Made by a program: the position numbers and the translations under genes
Assembly: GCA_959601495.1 (NCBI GenBank)
Contig: CAUGPT010000003.1
Location: forward strand, 1 to 64,000
DNA length: 64,000 nucleotides
Reading direction: 5' to 3'
Source: Avispirillum sp959601495
GTDB taxonomy: Bacteria; Bacillota; Clostridia; Oscillospirales; CAG-272
Shown: positions 7,823 through 16,448 of the stretch, piece after piece
Layout: each line of letters opens with the position of its first letter
How positions within the stretch are numbered: the stretch's first letter is position 1
The notes under the pieces: generated by a model
The model's database searches: none
The model's input: only the letters and a program-made list of their open reading frames with translations
Told to the model about the DNA's origin: nothing

Positions 7823-9361
7823 TCACTTTCTTCGTCTTGATGCCCAGACCGCGATACCCACGATTATTGTGCAGACGGGGATTGCTATGCAGCAAACGGC
7901 GATGAACGTTCTCTGCTGCACGGGAGTCACCGTGAGGTAGCTCTGCGACATTTCTTTTCCGATAAGTGATATTCTGTCGTTTTTCTCACAGGTTTTTGTG
8001 AGGATCGCGTTGAACAGATATGAGTTGCCCGTGCCGCTTGCGTAGTTTGCGTCAAATACCGCAGGGCTTGCAAACCATATAAGCTCACCTTTGGACGCTC
8101 CGGTGTCGTCCTTCAGAACAGACTGATACGCAAGGGAGTATTTACTTCTCACAACGTCATCGGTATCGGGCTGCCCGTCTCCGTTTTCGTCCTTGTATAC
8201 AAAGGCTTTGTCGGAGGTCTCGAGCAGCGAATATGTTTCAACGGAGTTCTCGGCGCCATCGGTGTCGGCAGTCGTGATGGCGTGGCTCATAACCATATAG
8301 AAATAGTAGTTTGTGTTGTCAAGAGCCGATGTAATGCCGTTTCCGGTGATGCCGGCAAGTATCCAGTTTACATAGTTGTAGTAGTGTGAATCCTCGTCCT
8401 CAAGTATCTGCTCCTCAATGGCGCGAAGCCCCATGAACTTGCAGAAGCCCGCAAGGTTGGGCGTTTTCTCTTCTCCGTATGTTTCGACATACGTTGTAAG
8501 AATAACGTTTCCGCCGCCTTTTACATACGTTTTGAGTGACTCGGCCTCATCCGCGCTTATATCGGTCTGAGGTGCGTTTATAAGCACCGCACGCGCGTCC
8601 TCGGGAACGGCAACGCTTTCTCCGCCCTGCAGCGCAAGCTCCTTAAGCTCCACGTTTTCATCTTTGCAGAGCTTGCCGAAGCCGTCATCCTCTCCGAGGG
8701 CTGTTTCGCCGTGTCCGCTTAGCTCGTACACTACGGGCAGAGTCTCCTGCATAACGTAGTCAACAGCGCCGGTAACGGCATTCTCGGCAAAGAAATAATT
8801 CGTTGCCGCAGGCAGTGTCTGGCCGTAATATGAATAATACTGCGCCATCTGATTATACTCGCTGAGCGACATATACTGTCCCTCATAGCCGCTTATTTCG
8901 CACATGAAGATCTCGTCCGCCGTGACGGTCTTTGAGCGGCGCTCGCTGCCGTCGTCGTTCAGCGACTTGACCGTTATCATGTTCTGCGATACGGTCTCGT
9001 CCTGCACGTTGGTCTCGACTATATCAACGGTCTTTACGGTTATATGAGAGCTTGCCTCGGCATATCTCTGCAGTATGCCCGAGATATAATTCGTGTTTGA
9101 GGTCTCCGTCGTGCTCGTTTTGCTGCCGTCAACGTAGTGGGTTATGACGATATCCGTGTCGAGACGGCTGAGAATATCCTTCGTTTCGCTGCCGATGGAC
9201 ATAAGTCCCGTTTTGGTCGTATCGGGGTGCAGCACCGAATCGGGCAGCTGAGCCACGAGAATGTTGAGCACTATGACAATGGCAAGCGCCACCGCCGATA
9301 TCACCAGTGCGAATGAGCCTTTTTTAAGAGCCTTTTTGTTGAACTTCTTTTCGTTTTTCAT
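7823..9361 (-). CDS. GldG-like ABC-type uncharacterised transport system auxiliary protein
   Basis: 512 aa. Basic N-terminus, one membrane helix (about residues 18-40), a large extracytoplasmic region containing 'VVYELSGHGE' and 'LINAPQTDISADEAESLKTYV' (the GldG/intraflagellar-transport-like fold), and a C-terminal helix ending in Arg/Lys. In Bacteroidetes GldG works with GldA and GldF in gliding; Firmicutes homologues accompany a generic ABC exporter of unknown substrate. I start at ATG 9361 with GGAGGG upstream; the frame stays open to 9523 but overlaps the permease gene. Confidence 0.85.
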   Translation of the reverse strand: MKNEKKFNKKALKKGSFALVISAVALAIVIVLNILVAQLPDSVLHPDTTKTGLMSIGSETKDILSRLDTDIVITHYVDGSKTSTTETSNTNYISGILQRYAEASSHITVKTVDIVETNVQDETVSQNMITVKSLNDDGSERRSKTVTADEIFMCEISGYEGQYMSLSEYNQMAQYYSYYGQTLPAATNYFFAENAVTGAVDYVMQETLPVVYELSGHGETALGEDDGFGKLCKDENVELKELALQGGESVAVPEDARAVLINAPQTDISADEAESLKTYVKGGGNVILTTYVETYGEEKTPNLAGFCKFMGLRAIEEQILEDEDSHYYNYVNWILAGITGNGITSALDNTNYYFYMVMSHAITTADTDGAENSVETYSLLETSDKAFVYKDENGDGQPDTDDVVRSKYSLAYQSVLKDDTGASKGELIWFASPAVFDANYASGTGNSYLFNAILTKTCEKNDRISLIGKEMSQSYLTVTPVQQRTFIAVCCIAIPVCTIIVGIAVWASRRRK

Positions 9362-9378
9362 ATTCCAAGACCCTCCTC

Positions 9379-10095
9379 TCAGCTCCAGCGCCGTTTTTCC
9401 AACGACTGCACGGTAAAGAATACGAACAGCGCCGCAACGCTTACATAATAGAGCGCGCAGCTCCAGTCGGGGTAGCCGTAGCCAATATCGTACATACGGC
9501 GGAAAATGCTCACTGCCCCGCAAAGCCCGCCGAAGAAGCCGGTGAGCGACGAGGTAATGCTGCCGATAATGTACAGAAGGATGATCACGGCAAGGCTGAC
9601 AAGCGCCGTTATCATCTGGCTTTCAAACAAGGTCGAAACGAACATGCATATGGCGATGACCGCGCAGCCCGCAAGGAAATATGTCGCTATGCCGATATAT
9701 GACATGAGGTACGGGACCTGACCGTCGCAGAATACCGAAAACAGCAGCGGGAAAACGCAGAACAGCGCGCAGGGGATCGCAAAGACCGTTACGGCAGCAA
9801 AGTATTTGCCCAGCGTTACCTGCGTTCCCGTAATGGGAAGCGAGTAAAGAAGCTGATCCGTTTTGCTGTGCCGCTCCTCGGAGAACATTCGCATGGTCAC
9901 AAGGGGAACGAACAAAAGCGACCAGAACGACGCGCTTATGAGCGTATACTCAAAATGCGCGCTGCCAGAACCTGTTGAATTGAAGCTGTTGAGAAAGCAG
10001 AAAACACTGACAATGGCAAATATAAGCGCCATGAACAGCGGAGCCGCAACTCCTCGCATGGAGGTGCGAAGTTCTTTTCTGTATACCGCGCCCAT
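9379..10095 (-). CDS. ABC-2 type permease (GldF-like)
   Basis: 238 aa with six predicted hydrophobic segments and the ABC-2 feature 'RMFSEERHSKTDQLLYSLPI' around residues 70-90. It forms the membrane channel of the exporter with the ATPase encoded immediately upstream. The ATPase stop and permease start share a nucleotide (TAATG), so they are translationally coupled. Confidence 0.88.
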   Translation of the reverse strand: MGAVYRKELRTSMRGVAAPLFMALIFAIVSVFCFLNSFNSTGSGSAHFEYTLISASFWSLLFVPLVTMRMFSEERHSKTDQLLYSLPITGTQVTLGKYFAAVTVFAIPCALFCVFPLLFSVFCDGQVPYLMSYIGIATYFLAGCAVIAICMFVSTLFESQMITALVSLAVIILLYIIGSITSSLTGFFGGLCGAVSIFRRMYDIGYGYPDWSCALYYVSVAALFVFFTVQSLEKRRWS

Positions 10096-11138
10096 TATCT
10101 GTCACCGTCCTTTCCGTCACCGTTTTCGCTGTCCGCGCCGGAGGTGTTCTCCTCGGGGACAGTATTTTCGGCTTCTGCCGAAATTTCTCTGTCGTCTGCC
10201 GCGTTTTCGGTTGCACCGTCTGCAGGTGATGCGTCCGCGCCAAGCCCGAGAGTGCTTTCGGTTTTTTCGCTGTCTGCGGGTACAGGCGTTTCGTTTTCGT
10301 CCTCGTCGGCGTAAACTTCGGTATAGTATGCCGCGCCCTTTTCGCTCGCAACTTTTATTTTCTTTCTGTTTTTGTCCCTCGCTTCTCTTTCAAGCTCACG
10401 CTGAGCGGCGTATGCCGCGCCCGCGTCGAGGCTTTCACCCGCAAGACGGATGAATACGCTCTCAAGAGACTCGTTCTCGCCCACAAGCTCGCTTATATCG
10501 CCGTCGGCAACGACCTTTCCGCGGGAGATCATTATAACGTAGTCGCAGACCGCGTCTATCTCCTGAAGGATATGGCTCGAAAGTATAACGGCGTGCTCCT
10601 CTTTCAGAGACACGATGAGCTCGCGCACCTCAATGATCTGAAGCGGGTCGAGACCGACCGTGGGCTCGTCGAGAATGATGTACTCGGGATCGCCCAGTAT
10701 CGCCTGCGCAATACCGACTCTCTGACGGTATCCCTTTGAAAGGTTGCGGATAAGTCTGTTCGCGACATCCGCAATACCCGTTTTATTCATAACGGATATG
10801 ATACTGTCGTACAGCTCCGCCTTTGCGATGCCCTTTGCGCGGCCCACAAACTCCAGATACTCAAGCGGAGTCATGTCCGTGTAAAGCGGCGGCAGCTCGG
10901 GCAGATAACCTATGCGGCGCTTTGCCTCAACCGCGTCTTCGCAGATATCCAGACCGTCCACAAGCACCTCTCCCGATGTGGGTGCAAGGCAGCCGGTTAT
11001 CATGTTCATTGTCGTGGATTTGCCCGCACCGTTGGGACCGAGAAAGCCGTATACCTTCCCTTTTTCCACCTTGAAGCTTATATCCCGAACGGCGGGAATG
11101 GCTCCGTAGTTTTTACAAAGATCTTTAACTTCTATCAA
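10095..11138 (-). CDS. ABC transporter ATP-binding protein with acidic C-terminal tail
   Basis: 347 aa. Walker A 'GPNGAGKST' (about residue 35), signature 'LSKGYRQRVGIAQA' (about 132), Walker B 'YIILDEPTVGLDP' (about 155) and the switch His in 'ILSSHIL'. The first 240 residues are a standard ABC-2 type ATPase; the last 100 are low-complexity, Glu/Asp/Ala-rich, and probably disordered. I favour a TTG start at 11138 because GGGAGG sits 8 nt upstream. An ATG at 11174 would place that site inside the coding region. The minus-strand TATAAT at about 11191-11196 is a possible -10. Confidence 0.9.
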   Translation of the reverse strand: MIEVKDLCKNYGAIPAVRDISFKVEKGKVYGFLGPNGAGKSTTMNMITGCLAPTSGEVLVDGLDICEDAVEAKRRIGYLPELPPLYTDMTPLEYLEFVGRAKGIAKAELYDSIISVMNKTGIADVANRLIRNLSKGYRQRVGIAQAILGDPEYIILDEPTVGLDPLQIIEVRELIVSLKEEHAVILSSHILQEIDAVCDYVIMISRGKVVADGDISELVGENESLESVFIRLAGESLDAGAAYAAQRELEREARDKNRKKIKVASEKGAAYYTEVYADEDENETPVPADSEKTESTLGLGADASPADGATENAADDREISAEAENTVPEENTSGADSENGDGKDGDR

Positions 11139-11174
11139 ACCGTGTTCCTCCCGGTTAAAATTTAGCGGCACCAT

Positions 11175-11717
11175 GCCTTAATGTTTTAATTATAGCACCG
11201 CGAAAATAAAAATGTGCGGTTTTTAGTAATAATTTACAATTTGATTTCAGAAAATTCTTGTCCTTCCACCCGAAACCCACATAAAAAGCGCGTTTGCGGC
11301 GCATATCGCATAATTTTGCCGCCCCGCCGCAGCTGTTTTGCGCGCCGCCTCTGTTTGCATTGTTCCCGCTCTCCATTCGCCGCCTGCGGCGTGTATGCTT
11401 TCGCAGTACCGCGCGCTCTCCCTCGCCGCCTCACCGCTACGCATAGTGCCACCACGCTCTTCTCCGTCCTTTCTCATGGTGCCGCCCCGCTTCTCTTCGC
11501 CCGCGCTCTCTCCCTCACCGCCTCGCCGCCACGCATAATGCCCGTCTCAACCGTCGCCGCCCGCGGCGGCTGAAATTTTGAGCGTGTTTTGCGCCGCCCA
11601 CGGTATAATCGCGCGCCTGTTTCAGTAAACTGTCTGTACGGGAAAAGTTTAGCGCGGGAAAATCCGCCGTCCGCGGCGGTATACTGTCCGAAAATCGGTT
11701 TTTTAAGAAATAATGCG
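11175..11717. other. Long intergenic region without a convincing gene
   Basis: 540 nt between the divergent ABC operon and mreB. It is strongly C/T-rich on the plus strand (many GCC, CTC and TCG triplets), and open frames there are compositional artefacts rich in Arg/Pro/Ser. A short GCGGC-rich motif recurs near 11560-11580 and 11660-11690. I see no tRNA, riboswitch or protein signature. Confidence 0.5.
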
Positions 11718-11724
11718 CTTATCA

Positions 11725-11753
11725 TTGCAAAAAGTAAAATTTTGTAGTATAAT
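11725..11753 (+). promoter_or_regulatory. Promoter for mreB
   Basis: -35 TTGCAA (11725-11730), 17-nt spacer, -10 TATAAT (11748-11753), 47 nt before the start codon. Confidence 0.75.
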
Positions 11754-11799
11754 ATAATCTGTATATTATCACCCATTGAAAAAGAGAGGAACAAGAGCT

Positions 11800-12840
11800 A
11801 TGCACTGGCATTTCGGAATGCGCAAGGATATAGGTATTGACCTGGGCACCGCCACGGTTCTTGTTTACGTGCAGGGCAAGGGCATCGTGCTCAAAGAGCC
11901 CTCCGTAGTTGCAATAGACAGAAACACCGATAAAATTCTGAAGGTAGGCAGAGAGGCACAGATGATGCTCGGCCGTACCCCCGGCAACATCACCGCCATC
12001 CGCCCTCTGCGTGACGGAGTTATCAGCCAGTATGAATACACTCTGCGCATGATACAGTATTTTATAAAAAAGGCTTGCGGCAACGCATTTTTCGCTCCCC
12101 GCGTAATAATCTGCGTGCCCAGCGGCATAACCGAGGTCGAGGAACGCGCCGTTGTTGACGCCGCAACGCAGGCGGGCGCGAAAAACACCTATCTTATCGA
12201 AGAGCCCGTTGCTGCCGCTATCGGCGCGGGCATTGACATCTCAACCCCCAACGGACACATGATAGTCGATATCGGCGGCGGCACCACCGACATTGCGGTC
12301 ATCTCTCTCGGCGGCGTTGTCGTGTCGGAATCAATCAAAGTCGCGGGAGACAAGTTTGACGAGGCGATCATCCGCTATGTGCGCCGTCGGCACAACGTGC
12401 TTATCGGAGAGCGCACGGCAGAGGAGATAAAAATAAAGGTCGGTGCGGCATGGCAGAGAGACGAACCCCGCGTTATCGAGGTCAAGGGGCGCTGCCTTGT
12501 TCGAGGTCTGCCCAAGCTCGTTCGTATTTCCTCTGCGGAAATGCCCGACGCACTTGAAGAGCCCATTACGGCTATAATCGAGGCGGTCTGCTCCGTTATA
12601 GAGCGCACCCCGCCCGAGCTTGTAGGCGATATTCTGTACAACGGCATCGTCATGACCGGCGGCGGCAGCCTTTTGTACGGTCTTGACAGGCTGATCGCCA
12701 ATGTTACCGGCATCAAGACAAGAGTCGCCGACAAAGCGGTATCCTGCGTGGCGCTCGGCACGGGCATGTCGCTTGAGCACATTACAAATATACCCGAGGG
12801 CGCGATAAATATTTCGCGTCAGCGGCAGAAACAATACTGA
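11800..12840 (+). CDS. mreB: Rod-shape-determining protein MreB/Mbl
   Basis: 346 aa actin-like ATPase. Phosphate-1 motif 'DIGIDLGTATVLVYV' at residues 7-21, phosphate-2 'MIVDIGGGTTDIAVISLGG' near residue 155, and adenosine motif 'GIVMTGGGSLLYGLD' near residue 287. It polymerises under the membrane to guide lateral wall synthesis. I start at ATG 11800 with GAGAGG upstream; a TTG at 11776 overlaps that site. It stands alone, without mreC/mreD, so it may be an Mbl/MreBH-type paralogue rather than the primary MreB. Confidence 0.93.
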   Translation: MHWHFGMRKDIGIDLGTATVLVYVQGKGIVLKEPSVVAIDRNTDKILKVGREAQMMLGRTPGNITAIRPLRDGVISQYEYTLRMIQYFIKKACGNAFFAPRVIICVPSGITEVEERAVVDAATQAGAKNTYLIEEPVAAAIGAGIDISTPNGHMIVDIGGGTTDIAVISLGGVVVSESIKVAGDKFDEAIIRYVRRRHNVLIGERTAEEIKIKVGAAWQRDEPRVIEVKGRCLVRGLPKLVRISSAEMPDALEEPITAIIEAVCSVIERTPPELVGDILYNGIVMTGGGSLLYGLDRLIANVTGIKTRVADKAVSCVALGTGMSLEHITNIPEGAINISRQRQKQY

Positions 12841-12880
12841 AAGAAAGACCTTCGGCAAATGCCGAAGGTCTTTCTTTCAG
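12837..12880. terminator. Terminator overlapping the mreB stop codon
   Basis: A near-perfect 21-bp palindrome (CTGAAAGAAAGACC...GGTCTTTCTTTCAG) with an AA centre, beginning inside the mreB stop codon. Confidence 0.85.
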
Positions 12881-12888
12881 TAGAAAAA

Positions 12889-12915
12889 GCGGGGCTGCAA
12901 AATTTGCAGCCCCGC
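12889..12915. terminator. Second convergent terminator
   Basis: GCGGGGCTGCAAA / ATTTGCAGCCCCGC, with an A-run to the left and CTCTCTTTT to the right. It lies between mreB and the convergent zinc-ribbon gene. Confidence 0.8.
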
Positions 12916-12921
12916 TCTCTT

Positions 12922-13764
12922 TTATATGTTTTCCTTTTCAAATTCTTTAATAAGTACCGACGCGATTATGTATACTGCCGCAACGCCGAGGGACGCCGCA
13001 AACGCAAAAGAATCCGAAACGGTCTTTATGCCTGTGATCACCGAACATGAGAACACCGCAAGCATAATGCCGTAAACTCTCATTCTGATTGCAATTTTGC
13101 CGTCAAACAGGCTGCCGGAATAAGCTTCTCCCGAGGCGGCGGAGCAAAGCCTTTCGGAATATGCGAGAAAATGCTTTATAAAGCAGTTGTTGAAAACAAT
13201 GATAACAGCCACTGCCGCGCCTGCCGCAAGCATAAGCACAAGACCCGCGATGACCGCTCCGCTCTCGGCGGTATTCATTATTAAGTTGAGCAGGTTCGAA
13301 AGCTCCGCGTTAAGATCCGCGCTGTAATCAATGGCGCTGCCCGCAAGATATACGGCGTATTTGCCGAAGAACATCAGAAGAATGCCGCAGACCGTACCGA
13401 CAGTCGCGACAACGCCCGCGCCGACCCACATAAGCACATACTGTATTTTGAGAAGGACAGCGGTAAAGCGAAGTCCGCCGAGCTTTGTTTCGCCCCCCTC
13501 GCTTCTTGCCTGACCGAAGGTTATCCACGCCGCTGCCGCAAACAGAAGCGGCACAACGCCTGATCCGTTTTTCATTCCGAGGACAGCCGCCGCGCTTACA
13601 GTTATGCATATCGCAAGGTACAGCGGATGTCTGAACATACCGCGCAGTGCCTGCGACGCGGTATTTCCTGTCGGAGCCGCCGCTTCGGGCGCGGTTTTCG
13701 CTTTGCAGACGGGGCACTCCGCCGCGTTGTCGGGGATGCTCGCCCCGCAGTTTTTACAATACAT
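12922..13764 (-). CDS. Zinc-ribbon membrane protein, unknown function
   Basis: 280 aa. An N-terminal zinc ribbon 'CKNCG...CPVCK' (residues 3-22) is followed by an Ala/Pro linker and about five or six hydrophobic segments (residues 45-275). No enzyme motif is visible. The layout (cytoplasmic zinc ribbon plus polytopic membrane domain) matches many uncharacterised Firmicutes proteins. It is convergent with mreB and separated from it by two terminators. Confidence 0.75.
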   Translation of the reverse strand: MYCKNCGASIPDNAAECPVCKAKTAPEAAAPTGNTASQALRGMFRHPLYLAICITVSAAAVLGMKNGSGVVPLLFAAAAWITFGQARSEGGETKLGGLRFTAVLLKIQYVLMWVGAGVVATVGTVCGILLMFFGKYAVYLAGSAIDYSADLNAELSNLLNLIMNTAESGAVIAGLVLMLAAGAAVAVIIVFNNCFIKHFLAYSERLCSAASGEAYSGSLFDGKIAIRMRVYGIMLAVFSCSVITGIKTVSDSFAFAASLGVAAVYIIASVLIKEFEKENI

Positions 13765-13908
13765 ATGAAATATCCTCCGTATATACTATATTTTCGCGCC
13801 GTCGGCGCACACTTTCGTTTTTAGGCAATTGCCTGCAATTTCTTCGCAGCGAAGCTTTCGTCGCCGCGTCGTTTTCGGTTTTGCGTATTTGGGGATTCTG
13901 CGGGCGGC

Positions 13909-14742
13909 TCATGCCTTTTTGCCGCCGCTGTTTTTGCGGATCGCGGACTTTATGAATCCCGCGGCGCTTCCGCCGTTTTTCTTCTTTCGGGCAGCATTAC
14001 CGCCGCCGTTTGGCTTTCCCGCACCGACATTTCTGCCGCCGCCTGACTTTCCCGCGCCGGAGTTTTTGCCCTTCGGCTTTTCGCCTATCGCCATACTGCC
14101 GTCAGCAGACTTTACGCTGCCGTCTTTCGGCGCGGCACTTTTATTTTCGGCATTTGCCTTTGCACCTTTTGCCGCTCCGCTGCGCTTTTTCCGAACGGAA
14201 AATCCGAATTTTCCGAGAGAGTCGCCGAGACGGAAATACTCGCCGTGGGCAAAGGCGCAGAGGTCCGCGCGGTCAATGCAAAGCCTGCCGTCCGCGTCAA
14301 GAAGCTTCTCATCCACGTCAACGGCAACAATATCCGCCAGAAACATATGGTGCGTTTCCATTTTGATAACGTCGAACACCCTGCATTCGAGGGCTATGGG
14401 ACACTGCGCTATAAGCGGCACCGACACTTTTGACGCCGGCAGCTTTTCAAGGGAAAACTTTTCGAATTTATCGCGTTTTCTTCCCGTATGCACTCCGCAC
14501 CAGTCGCACGCCGCCGCGAGAGAGGACGGCGTCAGATTTATGACAAACTCTCCGCTTGAGGCTATGAGATCGTATGAAAAGCGCTGCGGACGCACGGAAA
14601 TATACGTTTTCGGCGGCTGTGTGTTTACAAGACCCGTCCACGCAACGGTGAAAACATTGTCGCGCGCGCCGTCACTGCACGTCACAAGCACCGCCGGCAC
14701 GGGAGCAAGCAGAGTTCCGCCCTTCCATACAAGCTTTCCCAT
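13909..14742 (-). CDS. Flavin reductase family protein with a basic low-complexity tail
   Basis: 277 aa. Residues 1-175 are an FMN-binding split-barrel domain ('FTVAWTGLVNTQPPKTYISVRP', 'FVINL', 'CDWCGVHTGRKRDKFEKF') like NAD(P)H:flavin oxidoreductases. Residues about 180-277 are Lys/Gly/Asn/Ala-rich with repeated GGG and KK runs, probably disordered and able to bind nucleic acid or acidic surfaces. A homologue without the tail lies at 57363-57869, so the tail is an addition here. Start ATG 14742. Confidence 0.85.
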   Translation of the reverse strand: MGKLVWKGGTLLAPVPAVLVTCSDGARDNVFTVAWTGLVNTQPPKTYISVRPQRFSYDLIASSGEFVINLTPSSLAAACDWCGVHTGRKRDKFEKFSLEKLPASKVSVPLIAQCPIALECRVFDVIKMETHHMFLADIVAVDVDEKLLDADGRLCIDRADLCAFAHGEYFRLGDSLGKFGFSVRKKRSGAAKGAKANAENKSAAPKDGSVKSADGSMAIGEKPKGKNSGAGKSGGGRNVGAGKPNGGGNAARKKKNGGSAAGFIKSAIRKNSGGKKA

Positions 14743-14837
14743 ACGCTGCCTCCGAAAAATGATACTGCCGCCGTGCGTGCGGTCATGCTTATTTTACAAC
14801 ATACGGCCGTTTTCTGCAATAGGTTTGCGAAAAAAGC

Positions 14838-14866
14838 TTGCTTTTAAGGCTGTGCGGGGATATAAT
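14838..14866 (+). promoter_or_regulatory. Promoter for the glycosyltransferase gene
   Basis: -35 TTGCTT (14838-14843), 17-nt spacer, -10 TATAAT (14861-14866). Confidence 0.65.
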
Positions 14867-14931
14867 TATATAAATCGGCATTGAAGCGTTTCTTTACCGT
14901 AATACAAATTTTCGAACATCAAGGATATAAA

Positions 14932-15957
14932 ATGGATAAGCTTATAACCTTTGCCATACCCTGCTACAACTCCGCGGCGTTCATGTCAAACTGCATCGAA
15001 TCGCTGCTCGGCGCGGGGGACGACACAGAGATCATAATCATAAACGACGGCTCCGCCGACAACACGGGCGCCGTTGCCGACAGTTATGCGGAAAAATACC
15101 CCGACAAGATCCGCGCCATCCACCAGGAAAACGGAGGACACGGCGCAGGCGTCAACCGCGGCATCGCGGAAGCCTCCGGAAAATACTACAAAGTCGTGGA
15201 CTCCGACGACAGGCTTGACCCCGCCGAGCTTTCATGTCTGCTTGAGCGCATAAGAGAAAACGAGGCTGCGGAAAAGTCTGTGGATATGTACGTTACAAAC
15301 TATGTCTATGTACGCACGGACACGGGAGAAAGACGTACAATGAGCTACCGCAGCAGATTTCCGATCGAGAAAATATGCACATGGGACGATGTAAAGCCAT
15401 TCGGCGCGTCGCAGTATCTCATGATGCACTCGGTAGTATACCGTACCGAGCTTTTGCGCGAGCACGGTGTGGAGCTTCCCCGTCACACATTCTATGTGGA
15501 TAATCTTTATATGTATGAGCCTTTTCCGTATGTGAAAAGTATATACTATATGGATCTGGACATATATCTCTACTATGTGGGCAGGGACGAGCAGTCCGTC
15601 AGCGAAAAGAATATGCTGCGCCGCATAGATCAGCAGGTGCTCGTGGCATATCTTATGATAGACTGCCAGGATCTCGAGGCGGTGCGCGCGCAGAGCAGAC
15701 GGCTGTACCGCTGCATGCTGCACGATCTTTCGATCATCATGAGTATTTCCTCTGTTTTTCTGTATATGAAAAAGGATAAGGAAAGCATCGAGAAATCAAA
15801 AGCCCTCTGGCGTCATCTCAAGGAGCGCGACAGGCGCGCATACAGAAAGCTGCGCTTTTGCTCCGTCGCGGCTTTCACGGCGCTTCCCGGCGCTCTCGGC
15901 CGCAGCATATCGGTCGGAATGTACAGACTTGTTCACAAGTTCATGAAGGTCAACTGA
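14932..15957 (+). CDS. Glycosyltransferase family 2 protein
   Basis: 341 aa. GT-A fold: 'TFAIPCYNSAAFM' at residues 5-17, 'IIIINDGSADNT' near 37, and the DxD-type 'VVDSDDRL' near 88. It transfers a sugar from a nucleotide-sugar to a cell-surface glycan or lipid; donor and acceptor are unknown. The C-terminal helices with 'YRKLRF' are typical of capsule/teichoic glycosyltransferases. The start at ATG 14932 has AAGGA 6 nt upstream. It is not in a visible polysaccharide locus. Confidence 0.88.
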   Translation: MDKLITFAIPCYNSAAFMSNCIESLLGAGDDTEIIIINDGSADNTGAVADSYAEKYPDKIRAIHQENGGHGAGVNRGIAEASGKYYKVVDSDDRLDPAELSCLLERIRENEAAEKSVDMYVTNYVYVRTDTGERRTMSYRSRFPIEKICTWDDVKPFGASQYLMMHSVVYRTELLREHGVELPRHTFYVDNLYMYEPFPYVKSIYYMDLDIYLYYVGRDEQSVSEKNMLRRIDQQVLVAYLMIDCQDLEAVRAQSRRLYRCMLHDLSIIMSISSVFLYMKKDKESIEKSKALWRHLKERDRRAYRKLRFCSVAAFTALPGALGRSISVGMYRLVHKFMKVN

Positions 15958-15998
15958 GCGGCGCGCGGCAAAGCAATTGTAAAATTATTATTTACCGC

Positions 15999-16026
15999 TT
16001 GCATTTTTACGTTTTTATGTTATACT
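15999..16026 (+). promoter_or_regulatory. Promoter for the 86-aa membrane protein gene
   Basis: -35 TTGCAT (15999-16004), 16-nt spacer, -10 TATACT (16021-16026). Confidence 0.65.
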
Positions 16027-16089
16027 AAAATCAGAAGATAAGACAAAAGATAATTTGTCTTAAATTATAATTACTATCGGAGGTTTATC

Positions 16090-16350
16090 ATGAAAGATTG
16101 TGAAAAGCGCTCAAGCGTTGTGCGCACGGTTATTATAACCCTTTCCGTTATTGCCGCGATCGCAGCAATAGCAGCCGTACTTTATAAGCTGTTTAAGAAG
16201 TATTTCAGGATTTCTTTTGACTGCGGAGACTGCGACGACTGCACCGCGGGCTGTTTCGACAGCGATTTCGATCCCATGAGCGACGAGGACTTTGCTCCCG
16301 AGTGCGCTCTTGACGACGAGGACGAAGACGAGGACGGCGCAAAGGCCTGA
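16090..16350 (+). CDS. Small membrane protein with acidic Cys-containing tail
   Basis: 86 aa, no recognised family. Residues 10-32 form one membrane helix rich in Ile/Ala; the rest is acidic, with four cysteines in 'CGDCDDCTAGC' (about residues 45-55) and an Asp/Glu run at the end. GGAGG is 7-8 nt before ATG, and the gene has its own promoter and following hairpin, so it is probably real. The cysteines could bind metal. Confidence 0.7.
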   Translation: MKDCEKRSSVVRTVIITLSVIAAIAAIAAVLYKLFKKYFRISFDCGDCDDCTAGCFDSDFDPMSDEDFAPECALDDEDEDEDGAKA

Positions 16351-16396
16351 GCCTCAAATATCCGGCTCCGTACAGAGCCCGAAAGATGTCTGTGAC

Positions 16397-16427
16397 AAAG
16401 GCGGAGTCTAAAAAAGACCCCGCCTTT
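16397..16427 (+). terminator. Terminator-like hairpin
   Basis: AAAGGCGG-agTC / GAcc-CCGCCTTT around TAAAAAA. It separates the small membrane protein from the lipoprotein gene. Confidence 0.6.
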
Positions 16428-16448
16428 ACATTTTTAAGAGGGATCATT

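Noticed and set aside
13829..14884. 351-codon plus-strand frame opposite the flavin reductase
   Set aside because: Phe/Pro/Ala/Arg-biased translation; complement of the Lys/Gly-rich tail.
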